From the NCBI GenBank assembly GCA_014268975.2, contig CP077096.1:677001-741000 (forward strand): a DNA stretch of 64,000 bases. The letters run 5' to 3'. Source of the DNA: Pseudomonas wayambapalatensis (GTDB lineage: Bacteria > Pseudomonadota > Gammaproteobacteria > Pseudomonadales > Pseudomonadaceae). A program made the translations under genes and the position numbers. Positions 41,101 through 51,307 of the stretch are shown in pieces (positions within the stretch are counted from its first letter, which is position 1; each line of letters starts with the position of its first letter). Under the pieces are notes generated by a model. The model saw only the letters and a list, made by a program, of their open reading frames with translations, was not told the origin of the DNA and made no database searches.

Positions 41101-41838
41101 ATGCGGCCACTGCTTTGCGTTCTGGGATTGACCGCAATGATGTTCACGGCGCTCGCGGCGGCGCAGCCACCGCTGCGCCTGGTGGCTGACAAATGGCCGC
41201 CGTTCTCCGACAGCGCCATGCCGGGCGGAGGCCTGGCCACCAGCATCGTCACCACGGCACTCACCCGCGCCGGTTACGCCAGCGAGTTCGAGGAAGTGCC
41301 CTGGGCGAGGGCGCTGCTGGGGATTGGCGAAGGGCGCTACGACGTGCTCATCAATGCGTGGTACAACGAATCGCGTACTCGCCTGGGCCAGTTCTCCGGG
41401 GCCTATCTGACCAACCGTATCCGCCTGCTCAAGCGTCAGCGCGAGGCACTTGGCTTCAAGCGATTGGCCGATCTGTATCCCTACAGCATCGCTGTGGTGC
41501 GTGACTACGCCTACTCACCGGCGTTCGATGGCGACAGCCGGCTGAACAAGGTGGCGGTGCGCAGCTTCCCGTCGGCGATCCGCATGCTGGCGGCAGGGCG
41601 CGTGGACCTGGCGGTGGAGGACGAGTACGTGGCGCGCTAAAACCTGCAGCGTGAGCCGCAGGAGGTGCGCGAGGCGGTGGATTTTGTCGAGCGGCCGCTG
41701 GGGGAGAACAGCCTGCATATCCTCGTCAGCCTTCAGCACCCTGAGCATCGGCAGATCGTCGAGCGTTTCGAGCGAGCGATTGCAGCGATGAAGGCCGATG
41801 GCAGCTATGCGCGGTTGTTGAAGCAGTATGGCTTGTGA
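41101..41838 (+). pseudogene. Family 3 solute-binding protein gene with in-frame TAA
   Basis: A signal peptide (MRPLLCVLGLTAMMFTALAAA) precedes a family 3 binding-protein domain (LRLVADKWPPFSDSAMPGGGLATSIV, WARALLGIGEGRYDVLINAWYNESR). TAA at 41638-41640 ends it after 179 residues. The same frame then continues with NLQREPQEVREAVDFVERPL and a typical end (KADGSYARLLKQYGL) to TGA at 41836-41838. The full length of ~244 residues would be normal for the family. AAGGAA precedes the ATG. One substitution or a sequence error explains the stop. Confidence 0.85.
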
Positions 41839-41859
41839 CCTGGGGTGTCGGCGCCGGCC

Positions 41860-44043
41860 TCAAGCCGGCTCCCCTTCCTTGATCAGATGCGCTGCCAATG
41901 TACGCAACGGCCCCAGTTGCCGGCAGATCAACGCCAACTGGGTCTGTACCAGTCGCTGATGCTCATCCAGCTCCTCGGGCATCTGCTCCAGCTGGTTGGC
42001 CAGCGCTTCTTCTTCATCGCTGTGAATGGCCACCGGCAGCCGCGCCGCCAGGCCATTGGCGATCTCGTCGAGACTGCGTGCCAGGCTGCTGCCGACCCCA
42101 TCGATCAACTGTTCGTGCACCTCGGCAGGCAGTGCCGTATCCCGGTGTGCGCCGAGCCCTGACAGATAGCTGAGCAGGGTGTGCGACAACACCAGGAAGC
42201 GGAAGCCCACATCGGCCTCCTTGCGGAAGTGCCCCGGCTCCATGAGCATGTTCGATAGCGTGGTCGATAACGCCGCGTCGGCATTGTGGGCGTTGCGCCG
42301 GGCCAGGCGGTAGGCGAGGTCGTCGCGCTTGCCGTTGGCGTACTGCTGCATGATCTGGCGCAGGTACAGGCTGGCGCAGCTCAGGGTGTTGGCCAGCACC
42401 TTGTTCAGGCGCCGCCCCTGCCAGTCGGGCAGGAACAGGAACACCGCGAGGATCGCGATCAGGGCGCCCACCAGGGTGTCGAACAGGCGCGGCAGGAACA
42501 GCCCGTAGCCATCGCCGATCTGGTTGAAGCAGAACAGCACCATCAGCGTGATCGCCGCCGTGGCCAGGGTGTAGCGGGTGGTGCGGTTGACGAAGAACAC
42601 CACGCCAGCGACCACCGCGAACAGCGACTGGACGATCGGGTTTGGGAACAGGTCGAACAGCGCCCAGCCAACCGTCAGGCCGATGGCGGTGCCGAAGATC
42701 CGCTGCACCAGCTTGCGTCGCGTCGCGCCATAGTTGGGCTGGCAGACGAACAGGGTGGTGAGGATGATCCAGTAGCCTTGCGTGGGGTGGATCAGGTGCA
42801 CCATGCCATAGCCGATCGACAGCGCCAGCGGTAGGCGCAGGGCGTGGCGGAACAGCAGCGAGGTGGGCGTGAGCTGGGTGCGCAGGCGTTTCCACACCTC
42901 CTTGAAGGTGCGCGGCGAGCGGTCGAGCAGGCTGCTGTCGCTGGCGTCGGCAAGGCTGTCGGGGTTGCTGGCCGCGCCAAGCAAGCGGTCCAGCGTGGCC
43001 AGGTTGACTGCCAACGCCCGCAGCGAGCGCAGCAGGCTGCGCCAGGCCGGGTTGTTCTGAGTGCGTAGATGCTCCAGCGAGGCGTTCAGGTCTTCCAGCG
43101 CCTCGGGGTAGCCGCTGGCGAGCACGAATGGCTGGCGCAGGCGGATCGAACGGGCCAGCTCCTGGCAGGACGAGCCCTGTTTGCGCAGCAGGCGCTGGCA
43201 GCGGAACATCACATCGCTGTGGAAGAACGCCTCGCTCAGGGCGTTGTAGGGGTAGTGCGAGGCGCTGACGCGCTCGTGGATGTCCTGGGCCAGGAAGTAC
43301 AGCTTCAGGTAACGACTGACCTTGGAGTTGGGCTGGCTGTTGCCGACCCGGTGCAGGATGATTTCCTTGGCGGCATTGAGCGCGGCCACCACCTTGCCGT
43401 TCTGCTTGGCCAGCTCCAGGCGCGTGGCCTCGACATCGAGGGTGCGCACCGGCTCGAACAGGCTGGCCTTGAGCTTGAGGTAGCTGCCCAGCTCGTAGAA
43501 CAGCTTGGCCAGGCTCTGCTGCACCGGCTGGTTGGAGAACAGCGCCTGCCAGAGCACCGAGAGCGCCCCGTACCACGCGGCTCCAGCCACCAGCAGCAGC
43601 GGCTCGTGCCAGAAATCAGTGACCACGCCGCCGCGCTGGTCAACGCCGATCATGGTGTACACCGACAGGATCAGCGTCGCCGAGGCGATGGCGCCATAGC
43701 GTTCGCCCAGTGCTCCGAGCATGGTCAGGCCGAAGGCTGCCAGGGCCAGGGAGCCGGCGAAGATCCAAGGGTAGGGGAACAGTAGCTCGACCGACAGCGC
43801 GGCGATGGCGAAACATACGAGGGTGACGGCCAGCGCACTGAGACGGCCCTGCCAGCCGTCGTCGGTCTCGGCCAGGGCGCTGGCGATGATGCCGAGGAAC
43901 AACGGGATGAGCAGGCTCATCTCGTTCTGGTACCAGCACCAGGCCATGGTGCCGGTCAGGGCGATGGTCACCCGGATGGCGTAGCTGAACTTGTCTTGGC
44001 CCCACAAGCGACGCAATGAATGGCGGAACGAGCTCGATGACAT
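41860..44043 (-). CDS. yccS: YccS-like FUSC-family membrane protein
   Basis: 727 residues with two clusters of membrane helices: residues ~20-160 and again ~390-510, each followed by a soluble helical part. This is the duplicated FUSC layout of YccS/YhfK proteins, related to aromatic acid efflux (AaeB) and aluminium-resistance transporters. The segment HPTQGYWIILTTLFVCQPNYGATRRKLVQRIFGT is the conserved FUSC core. The transported compound is unknown. It ends 21 bases from the convergent pseudogene. Confidence 0.9.
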   Translation of the reverse strand: MSSSSFRHSLRRLWGQDKFSYAIRVTIALTGTMAWCWYQNEMSLLIPLFLGIIASALAETDDGWQGRLSALAVTLVCFAIAALSVELLFPYPWIFAGSLALAAFGLTMLGALGERYGAIASATLILSVYTMIGVDQRGGVVTDFWHEPLLLVAGAAWYGALSVLWQALFSNQPVQQSLAKLFYELGSYLKLKASLFEPVRTLDVEATRLELAKQNGKVVAALNAAKEIILHRVGNSQPNSKVSRYLKLYFLAQDIHERVSASHYPYNALSEAFFHSDVMFRCQRLLRKQGSSCQELARSIRLRQPFVLASGYPEALEDLNASLEHLRTQNNPAWRSLLRSLRALAVNLATLDRLLGAASNPDSLADASDSSLLDRSPRTFKEVWKRLRTQLTPTSLLFRHALRLPLALSIGYGMVHLIHPTQGYWIILTTLFVCQPNYGATRRKLVQRIFGTAIGLTVGWALFDLFPNPIVQSLFAVVAGVVFFVNRTTRYTLATAAITLMVLFCFNQIGDGYGLFLPRLFDTLVGALIAILAVFLFLPDWQGRRLNKVLANTLSCASLYLRQIMQQYANGKRDDLAYRLARRNAHNADAALSTTLSNMLMEPGHFRKEADVGFRFLVLSHTLLSYLSGLGAHRDTALPAEVHEQLIDGVGSSLARSLDEIANGLAARLPVAIHSDEEEALANQLEQMPEELDEHQRLVQTQLALICRQLGPLRTLAAHLIKEGEPA

Positions 44044-44093
44044 AGTGGCCTGCTGGACAGAGTTCGAATGAGGACCTTGGGACCGACGCGGCT

Positions 44094-44174
44094 GCGCTGC
44101 CTTTCGCGGGCAAGCCCGCTCCTACAGGGCCAGCGCAATCCTGTGGGAGCGGGCTTGCCCGCGAAGGGCAGCGC
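44094..44174. repeat. Inverted REP pair
   Basis: GCGCTGCCTTTCGCGGGC and its near-complement ending at 44174 flank two REP half units with the spacer GGCCAGCGCAATC, between yccS and the flavoprotein gene. Confidence 0.85.
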
Positions 44175-44236
44175 ACTCGGTCAAACCTTCCCGGCACAGA
44201 CCAGCAAGAAGCGTTCCGTGCTGAAAGGATTCTACT

Positions 44237-45418
44237 CTAAACGAACTGCGCCGCTGCGTTGGCAGAAGCCCACGCCCACTGGAAATTGAACCCGCCCAGG
44301 TGCCCGCTGACGTCCAGCACCTCGCCGATGAAGAACAATCCCGGGCTCTTGAGCGACTCCATGGTCTTGGACGACACCTCGCGGGTGTCGACGCCGCCCA
44401 GGGTCACTTCCGCGGTGCGGTAGCCCTCGGTGCCTGCCGGTACCAGTTGCCAGGCCGCGAGCTGCCCGGCGATCTGGGTCAATTCTGCCGGGGTGTACTG
44501 CTTCAAGGGTTTCGAAACGAACCACTGCTCGGCCAGCAGGGTCGCCAGCTTGCGGGTGAACACCTCGCCCAGCACGGTCTTTAGCTCGCTGTTGGGGCGT
44601 TCGGCCTGCACGCCTTGCAGCCACTCCAGCGCGTCGCGGTCGGGCAACAGATTGATCTCCAGGGTGTCGCCCGCTTCCCAGTACGAGGAAATCTGCAGGA
44701 TCGCCGGGCCGCTCAGGCCGCGATGGGTGAACAGCAGGTTTTCGCGGAAGCTGGTGCCGTTGCAGCTGGCGATGCAGTCCAGCGAGGTGCCGGAGAGCTC
44801 GGTGCACAATGCCTTGAGCTGGGGCTCGGTGATGGTGAACGGCACCAGCGCAGCGCGGGTCGGCAGCAGGGCGTGGCCGAACTGGCGGGCGACCTGGTAG
44901 CCGAAGCCGGTTGCGCCCAGGGTTGGGATCGACAGACCGCCGGTGGCGATCACCAGCGACTGGCAGGCAAATACACCGGCACTGGTCTGCAGGCGATAAC
45001 CGCTGTCGGTCTTCTCGATCTGCTCGATGCTGGTGTTCATCCGCAGCTCGGCGCCGGCGTCGTCGCATTCGGCCAGGAGCATGTCGAGGATGTCGCTGGA
45101 CTTGTTGTCGCAGAACAGCTGGCCGAGCTTCTTCTCGTGGTACGGCACGCCGTGTTTGGCCACCAGCTCGATGAAGTCCCACTGGGTGTAGCGGGCCAGC
45201 GCCGACTTGCAGAAGTGCGGGTTCTGCGAGAGGAAATTGGCGGGTTCGGTGTACATGTTGGTGAAGTTGCAGCGCCCGCCGCCGGACATGAGGATTTTCT
45301 TGCCCGGTTTGTTGGCATGGTCGAGCAGCAGCACACGGCGGCCACGGCGCGCGCTGAGTTGAGCACACATCAGGCCGGCGGCGCCGGCGCCGAGGATGAT
45401 CACGTCGGTGGAGTGCAC
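44237..45418 (-). CDS. BaiN/RdsA-family FAD-dependent oxidoreductase (HI0933-like)
   Basis: 393 residues with an N-terminal dinucleotide-binding motif (VIILGAGAAGLMCA), MSGGGRCNFTN, the second FAD segment LVIATGGLSIPTLGATGFGY and the C-terminal FFIGEVLDVSGHLGGFNFQWAWASA. These define the HI0933/BaiN flavoprotein family. Its bile-acid role in gut bacteria does not apply here, and the function in Pseudomonas is unknown. It stands alone between a REP pair and dbpA. Confidence 0.92.
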   Translation of the reverse strand: MHSTDVIILGAGAAGLMCAQLSARRGRRVLLLDHANKPGKKILMSGGGRCNFTNMYTEPANFLSQNPHFCKSALARYTQWDFIELVAKHGVPYHEKKLGQLFCDNKSSDILDMLLAECDDAGAELRMNTSIEQIEKTDSGYRLQTSAGVFACQSLVIATGGLSIPTLGATGFGYQVARQFGHALLPTRAALVPFTITEPQLKALCTELSGTSLDCIASCNGTSFRENLLFTHRGLSGPAILQISSYWEAGDTLEINLLPDRDALEWLQGVQAERPNSELKTVLGEVFTRKLATLLAEQWFVSKPLKQYTPAELTQIAGQLAAWQLVPAGTEGYRTAEVTLGGVDTREVSSKTMESLKSPGLFFIGEVLDVSGHLGGFNFQWAWASANAAAQFV

Positions 45419-45500
45419 GGTGTTACCTCATGGATTTCCGGGGCCGCTTCGCAGCACCTCAGCGCTCACAGAGAATGCACTCGGCCTTAGGCCTGTGGAG

Positions 45501-45528
45501 ATCCTGTGGGAGCTGGCTTGCCTGCGAT
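45501..45528. repeat. Diverged REP unit
   Basis: ATCCTGTGGGAGCTGGCTTG followed by CCTGCGAT is a single REP half unit with two changes, between dbpA and the flavoprotein gene. Confidence 0.55.
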
Positions 45529-45555
45529 GGGCTGCAAAAGCAGCCCCAGAATAGG

Positions 45556-46941
<1,386 letters not shown>

Positions 46942-47005
46942 GAGGCGGGCCTGCGGTGCGAAGCGAAAAATGCCGCACAGTCTACCAGCCTCATGGCCAT
47001 TCGCC

Positions 47006-48433
47006 CTACGTTTCCACGTGCTCTTCCGGACGACGGGCACGCCTTCCGTCCGTCGGCGACAGTTGCAGGAAGATCGCCGCGGCCAGCATCGCCATCAGGC
47101 CGATGGTCAGGAAGGTCAACTGGAACGCGCCCAGCGTGGTTTCCACACCCTCGGCGCTGCCGGAGGCGGTAAAGCCGCCGAGCAGCGCACCGGCGCAGGC
47201 TACGCCCAGGCTCAGCGACAGTTGCGCGACCACCGACAGCAGGCTGTTGCCGCTGCTGGCGCTGGCGTCGTCGAGGTCGATCAGCGTCACTGTGTTCATT
47301 GCAGTGAACTGCAGCGAGTTCACCGCCCCCAGCAAGCCCAGTTGCACCAGTAGCAGCCAATAGGGTGTCTGTTCGTCGACCAGCCCCAGGCTGGCCAGCA
47401 GTACACCCAGCAACAGCGTGTTGCCGGTGAGGATGATGCGGTAGCCGAGGCGCTCGATCAGCGGCCGTGCCACCGACTTGGCGATCATCGCCGCTGCGGC
47501 CAGCGGGATCATGCTCATGCCGGCCTGGGCCGGCGAGTAGCCCAGCGCCACCTGCAGCAGCAGCGGCACCAGGAAGGGCAGGGCGCCGCTGCCCAGGCGG
47601 GCGAACAGGTTGCCGAGGATGCCGATGGCAAAGGTGCGCACGCGGAACAGGCTGGGCGAGAACAGCGGCTCCGGGTCACGCCCGGCGCGCAGCCAGTAGG
47701 CGGCAAGGCAGGCCATGCCAGCAAACAGCAGCAACATCACCCGCAGGTGCGGCAGGTGCAACTCGCCCAGGCCCTCCATGGCGATGGTGATCAGCACCAT
47801 CGCGGCACCGAACAGGATGAACCCGGGCCCGTCGAAGGTGGTGCGTTCGCTGCCGCGCAGGTCGGGGATGAACTTCCATACTGCGTAGCAGCCCAGTGCG
47901 CCGACCGGCAGGTTGAGCAGGAAGATCCAGTGCCAACTGAGGATTTCCACCAGCCAGCCGCCGACGGTCGGACCCAGCAGCGGACCGAGCAGGCCGGGGA
48001 TGGTGATGAAGCTCATGATCCGCACCAGCTCCGAGCGCGGGTAGGCGCGCAGCACCACCAATCGCCCGACCGGCAGCATCAGGGCACCGCCCAGGCCCTG
48101 GATGACGCGGGCGATGATCAGGAAGCCCAGGCTGTTGGCCGCCGCGCACAGCAGCGAACCCAGGCTGAACAACAGGATGGCGCCGAAGAAAATGTGCTTG
48201 GTGCCGAAGCGGTCGGCGATCCAGCCCGAGGCCGGGATCAGCAGCGCCACGGTGAGCATGTAGGCGATGATCACACCCTGCATGCGCAGCGGGTCTTCTG
48301 CCAGCGAGCGGGCCATGGCTGGCAGTGCGGTGTTGAGGATGGTGCCGTCGAGCGACTGCATGAAGAAGGCGATGGCCACCACCCAGGGGATCCAGCGGGC
48401 GGTGGTGGGGTCGAGCGGGGCGCGTTCGGGCAT
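47006..48433 (-). CDS. mdtD: MFS exporter, DHA2 family (MdtD-like)
   Basis: 475 residues with 14 predicted helices. DHA2 features are WVVAIAFFMQSLDGTILNTALPAMA in helix 1, the loop GWIADRFGTKHIF and the helix-5 motif C GLLGPLLGPTVGGWL typical of drug/H+ antiporters. The hallmark start and Asp-29-like residue match MdtD proteins. The substrate is unknown. It lies 64 bases upstream of dbpA on the same strand and is probably its own unit. Confidence 0.9.
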   Translation of the reverse strand: MPERAPLDPTTARWIPWVVAIAFFMQSLDGTILNTALPAMARSLAEDPLRMQGVIIAYMLTVALLIPASGWIADRFGTKHIFFGAILLFSLGSLLCAAANSLGFLIIARVIQGLGGALMLPVGRLVVLRAYPRSELVRIMSFITIPGLLGPLLGPTVGGWLVEILSWHWIFLLNLPVGALGCYAVWKFIPDLRGSERTTFDGPGFILFGAAMVLITIAMEGLGELHLPHLRVMLLLFAGMACLAAYWLRAGRDPEPLFSPSLFRVRTFAIGILGNLFARLGSGALPFLVPLLLQVALGYSPAQAGMSMIPLAAAAMIAKSVARPLIERLGYRIILTGNTLLLGVLLASLGLVDEQTPYWLLLVQLGLLGAVNSLQFTAMNTVTLIDLDDASASSGNSLLSVVAQLSLSLGVACAGALLGGFTASGSAEGVETTLGAFQLTFLTIGLMAMLAAAIFLQLSPTDGRRARRPEEHVET

Positions 48434-48503
48434 GGCCTCAATCCTGAAAAGTGCGCAGTTCCCTGCGGGCGCGGCGAACCGCCGCTCCCACAGGGGCGTG
48501 ACG

Positions 48504-49835
48504 TTACAGTGTCAGCGTCAATCCTCTGACCAACGCCCCGGGCAGATGACTCGATCCGGTTTGCCGCTGCCCATAGGTACTGGTCGATAGGATCAGCTCG
48601 CGGTCACGGGTCAGCTCTTCCAACTGCTTACCCAGCAGGTTATAGAGGCTGTCGTCGAAGCGCATGGTGCTGACCGGGCCCTGGATCTGGCCGTTTTCCA
48701 CCCAGAAGGTGGCGAAGCGCGTCAGGCCGGTCATCCGCGCTGCCGGCAGGTCTGAATAGTTCAGATACCAGAGGTTGCTGATGTACAGCCCGGTATCCAG
48801 GCGCGCCAGGATATCCGCCGACGCCAGCTCGCCCGGTGCCAGGCTCAGGGCGCACGGTGCCTCGTAGCTGTCGGCGCCGTTGCCCGGCAGGTCGAACTCT
48901 ACTGCGCTGCGGGGGCTGACCAGGCGTGCGTGGCCCCGGCCTTCGACGATCAGCGCTACGTCCTTGCGGGGCGAGCCCTCGCTGGAGAACGCCGGGCTCA
49001 GCGAACCGCTGACCTGCTCCGAGAAGCTGACCCGCGGATCGAGCTTGTCATCACCGGTGTACAGACGCTGCAGTGGGCTGTTGCCGGTGGCCAGGGCCTG
49101 GGCCGAGAAACCGCCCCAGGCCAGCATGCCGGCGATCTCGTCCATGGCCGCGGGTGCCAGGTAGGCGCGGTAGCTGCCAGGCTTGAGGGTGATCGTCGGG
49201 CGCCCCAGGTACTCAAGCTGTTCGCGGGCCAGTTGCAGGCGTGCACTGAAGTCCTCGCCGCTCCAGACCTGGCCTGCATAGTTGGCCTTCACGGCCTGGC
49301 CATTGGTGTGGAACAGGCTCCAGTCGAAATTGAAGCTGTTGGCCTGGTGCCAGCCGAAGGCGCGGAACGAGCTGGCAAAGCCCCGGCAGATCGGGCCGGC
49401 GGCGTAGATGCCGACCAGGTCGAGGTCGCCTGCCTGCTGCTCGACCAGCGTCAGCACTTCGCTGAAGTCGGGCAGTGTTGGATCTTGCACGCTGTGGCTG
49501 TGCCAGGCGCTTTCGTCGAGTTTCAGGTAGGGGTCGAGCGGCAGCAGCGGCAAGGTCTGGCGCAATTGCTTCAGGGCATCCTGCAGGCGCTGGCGATCCA
49601 GTTGCGCATCGTCACCGAGGGTGAACTGCTGTTCGGCCTGGCGTCCTTCACGTATCAGGCGCAACTGCGCGCTAGCTTGGGCCACCTCGCCCGCCTGGCG
49701 CACCTTGGCATGGTTGAAACGCACGAAGCGCGACTGTTCGGCGTTGTAGCCGAGGGTGAATTGCTCGCCGGGGTGCAGCGCCTCGCGCAGGGCACTGACC
49801 AATGCCTCGAAGCGTTCTTGATAGGGAGTACTCAT
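48504..49835 (-). CDS. TldE/PmbA-family protein
   Basis: 443 residues of the TldD/PmbA fold without the metal-binding HExxxH. It therefore corresponds to the inactive TldE-like partner. Segments SGSLSPAFSSEGSPRKDVALIVEGR and NLWYLNYSDLPAARMTGLTRFATFWVENG match the family C-terminal domain. The ATG coincides with the stop of the TldD-like gene (TGATG), so translation is coupled and the two products likely form the usual heterodimer. This pair is distinct from the canonical tldD/pmbA genes. Confidence 0.85.
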   Translation of the reverse strand: MSTPYQERFEALVSALREALHPGEQFTLGYNAEQSRFVRFNHAKVRQAGEVAQASAQLRLIREGRQAEQQFTLGDDAQLDRQRLQDALKQLRQTLPLLPLDPYLKLDESAWHSHSVQDPTLPDFSEVLTLVEQQAGDLDLVGIYAAGPICRGFASSFRAFGWHQANSFNFDWSLFHTNGQAVKANYAGQVWSGEDFSARLQLAREQLEYLGRPTITLKPGSYRAYLAPAAMDEIAGMLAWGGFSAQALATGNSPLQRLYTGDDKLDPRVSFSEQVSGSLSPAFSSEGSPRKDVALIVEGRGHARLVSPRSAVEFDLPGNGADSYEAPCALSLAPGELASADILARLDTGLYISNLWYLNYSDLPAARMTGLTRFATFWVENGQIQGPVSTMRFDDSLYNLLGKQLEELTRDRELILSTSTYGQRQTGSSHLPGALVRGLTLTL

Positions 49836-51277
49836 CAGGCGTCTCCTCCGAATACGTCGATCTGGCGGAACACGCAGGCCGGCGAGGCATGGCCGACCCG
49901 GATGACCTGGTTGGGTTCGCCCTTGCCGCAGTTGGGGGTGCCAAGCACCTGGAAGGTGCTGCTATCGCCCACGGCCGACAGGTTGCGCCAGAACTGCGCG
50001 GAGATGCCGCGATAGTTGGGGTTCTTGACCACGCCCTTGAGCTCGCCGTGTTCGATCAGTTGGCCCCATTCGCAGCCGAACTGGAACTTGTTGCGCGCAT
50101 CGTCGATGGACCAGGAGCGGTTGGTGCGCATCAGGATGCCGTGCTCGATCCCCTTGATGAGTTGTTCGAGCGACTGGTCGCCCGGCTCGATGTTGAGGTT
50201 GGCCATGCGGTCGATCGGAGCGCGGTTCCAGCCGCAGGCGCGGCTGTTGGCCACGCCGTCGAGCCCCGAGCGGAACTGCGACAGGGCGCCGCCCAGCGGG
50301 CGCAGCAGCTTGCCCTCGCGGATCAGGAACTGCTTGCTGGCCGCGGTGCCGTCGTCGTCGAAGCTGTAGCTGGCCAGCTCCTCGTCGATGGTAGGATCGA
50401 AGGTCACGTTCAGCAGGGGCGAGCCGTATTGCAACTGCCCGAAATCGCTGGGCTTGACGAAGCTGGTGCCCGCGTAATTGCGCTCGTCGCCGAGAATACG
50501 GTCCATCTCCAGCGGATGTCCGATGGACTCATGGATCTGCAGCATCATCTGGTCGGGCATCAGCAGCAGGTCGCGCGCACCGCTCGGGGTATTGGGCGCC
50601 AGCAGCAGTTGCAGGGCTTCGTCGGCGATGCGCCGGGCGGCGCCGACCAGGCCGCAGCGCTGGACGACTTCGAAGCCACCCTGCTGGCCAAAGTTCTCCC
50701 GGCCCAGGCTGCGGCTCTGGCTGTCGCGGCCATCGCTGGCGGTGACGCCAAGGCCCGGAAAGATGAAGCGCTGCGCGTTGCGCAGCTCGGCGCCGGCCGA
50801 GTTCAGGTAAGTCTGCTCGACCAGGGTCATGCCCAGGCTCGCCTGCCAGTCCACCAGGCGTTCGTCCTTGGGCACGCTGGCCGATTCGGTGGCGAGCAGC
50901 TCGAGGCAATCCGCAAGGTTTGGCAGCGATTGGTCGAAGTTGGGCGAGATATGGTCGTGGCGCGTGCTCGGCACCGGTTGGTCGCGCAGGTCGAGCAGGT
51001 GGTGGCCGGTGATCTGCCGGGCCAGGGCCTCGGCGTGTTCCAGGGCGCGTTGCAGGCCGCTCTGCGACAGGTCGGCGGTGGCGGCGTAGGCCTCGACGCC
51101 GTTCAGGCGCACGGTGAGCATGGCACCTTCGTCCTGGCTGAAGAATGGCGGTTCGGCGACGTTGCGCCGCACCGACAGCGATTGATGCGATTGCTTCACG
51201 TGGCGAAGCGAGAACAGTTCGGCCTTGCTGCGCAGCGCTGCGAAGCGCTGGCGCAGCAGGGCGCTGGAATCGAACAT
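49835..51277 (-). CDS. TldD-family metallopeptidase
   Basis: 480 residues of the TldD fold. The zinc-binding HExxxH is in MLQIHESIGHPLEMDRILGDERNYAGTSFV, placing it as the active subunit beside the TldE-like gene. TldD/TldE complexes degrade unfolded peptides and mature some peptide products; this second pair has no peptide precursor gene nearby that I can see. GGAGG precedes the ATG. It is the first gene of the two-gene unit. Confidence 0.87.
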   Translation of the reverse strand: MFDSSALLRQRFAALRSKAELFSLRHVKQSHQSLSVRRNVAEPPFFSQDEGAMLTVRLNGVEAYAATADLSQSGLQRALEHAEALARQITGHHLLDLRDQPVPSTRHDHISPNFDQSLPNLADCLELLATESASVPKDERLVDWQASLGMTLVEQTYLNSAGAELRNAQRFIFPGLGVTASDGRDSQSRSLGRENFGQQGGFEVVQRCGLVGAARRIADEALQLLLAPNTPSGARDLLLMPDQMMLQIHESIGHPLEMDRILGDERNYAGTSFVKPSDFGQLQYGSPLLNVTFDPTIDEELASYSFDDDGTAASKQFLIREGKLLRPLGGALSQFRSGLDGVANSRACGWNRAPIDRMANLNIEPGDQSLEQLIKGIEHGILMRTNRSWSIDDARNKFQFGCEWGQLIEHGELKGVVKNPNYRGISAQFWRNLSAVGDSSTFQVLGTPNCGKGEPNQVIRVGHASPACVFRQIDVFGGDA

Positions 51278-51307
51278 GCGGGAACCTCCTGTTCGCGGTG
51301 GCTCCCC

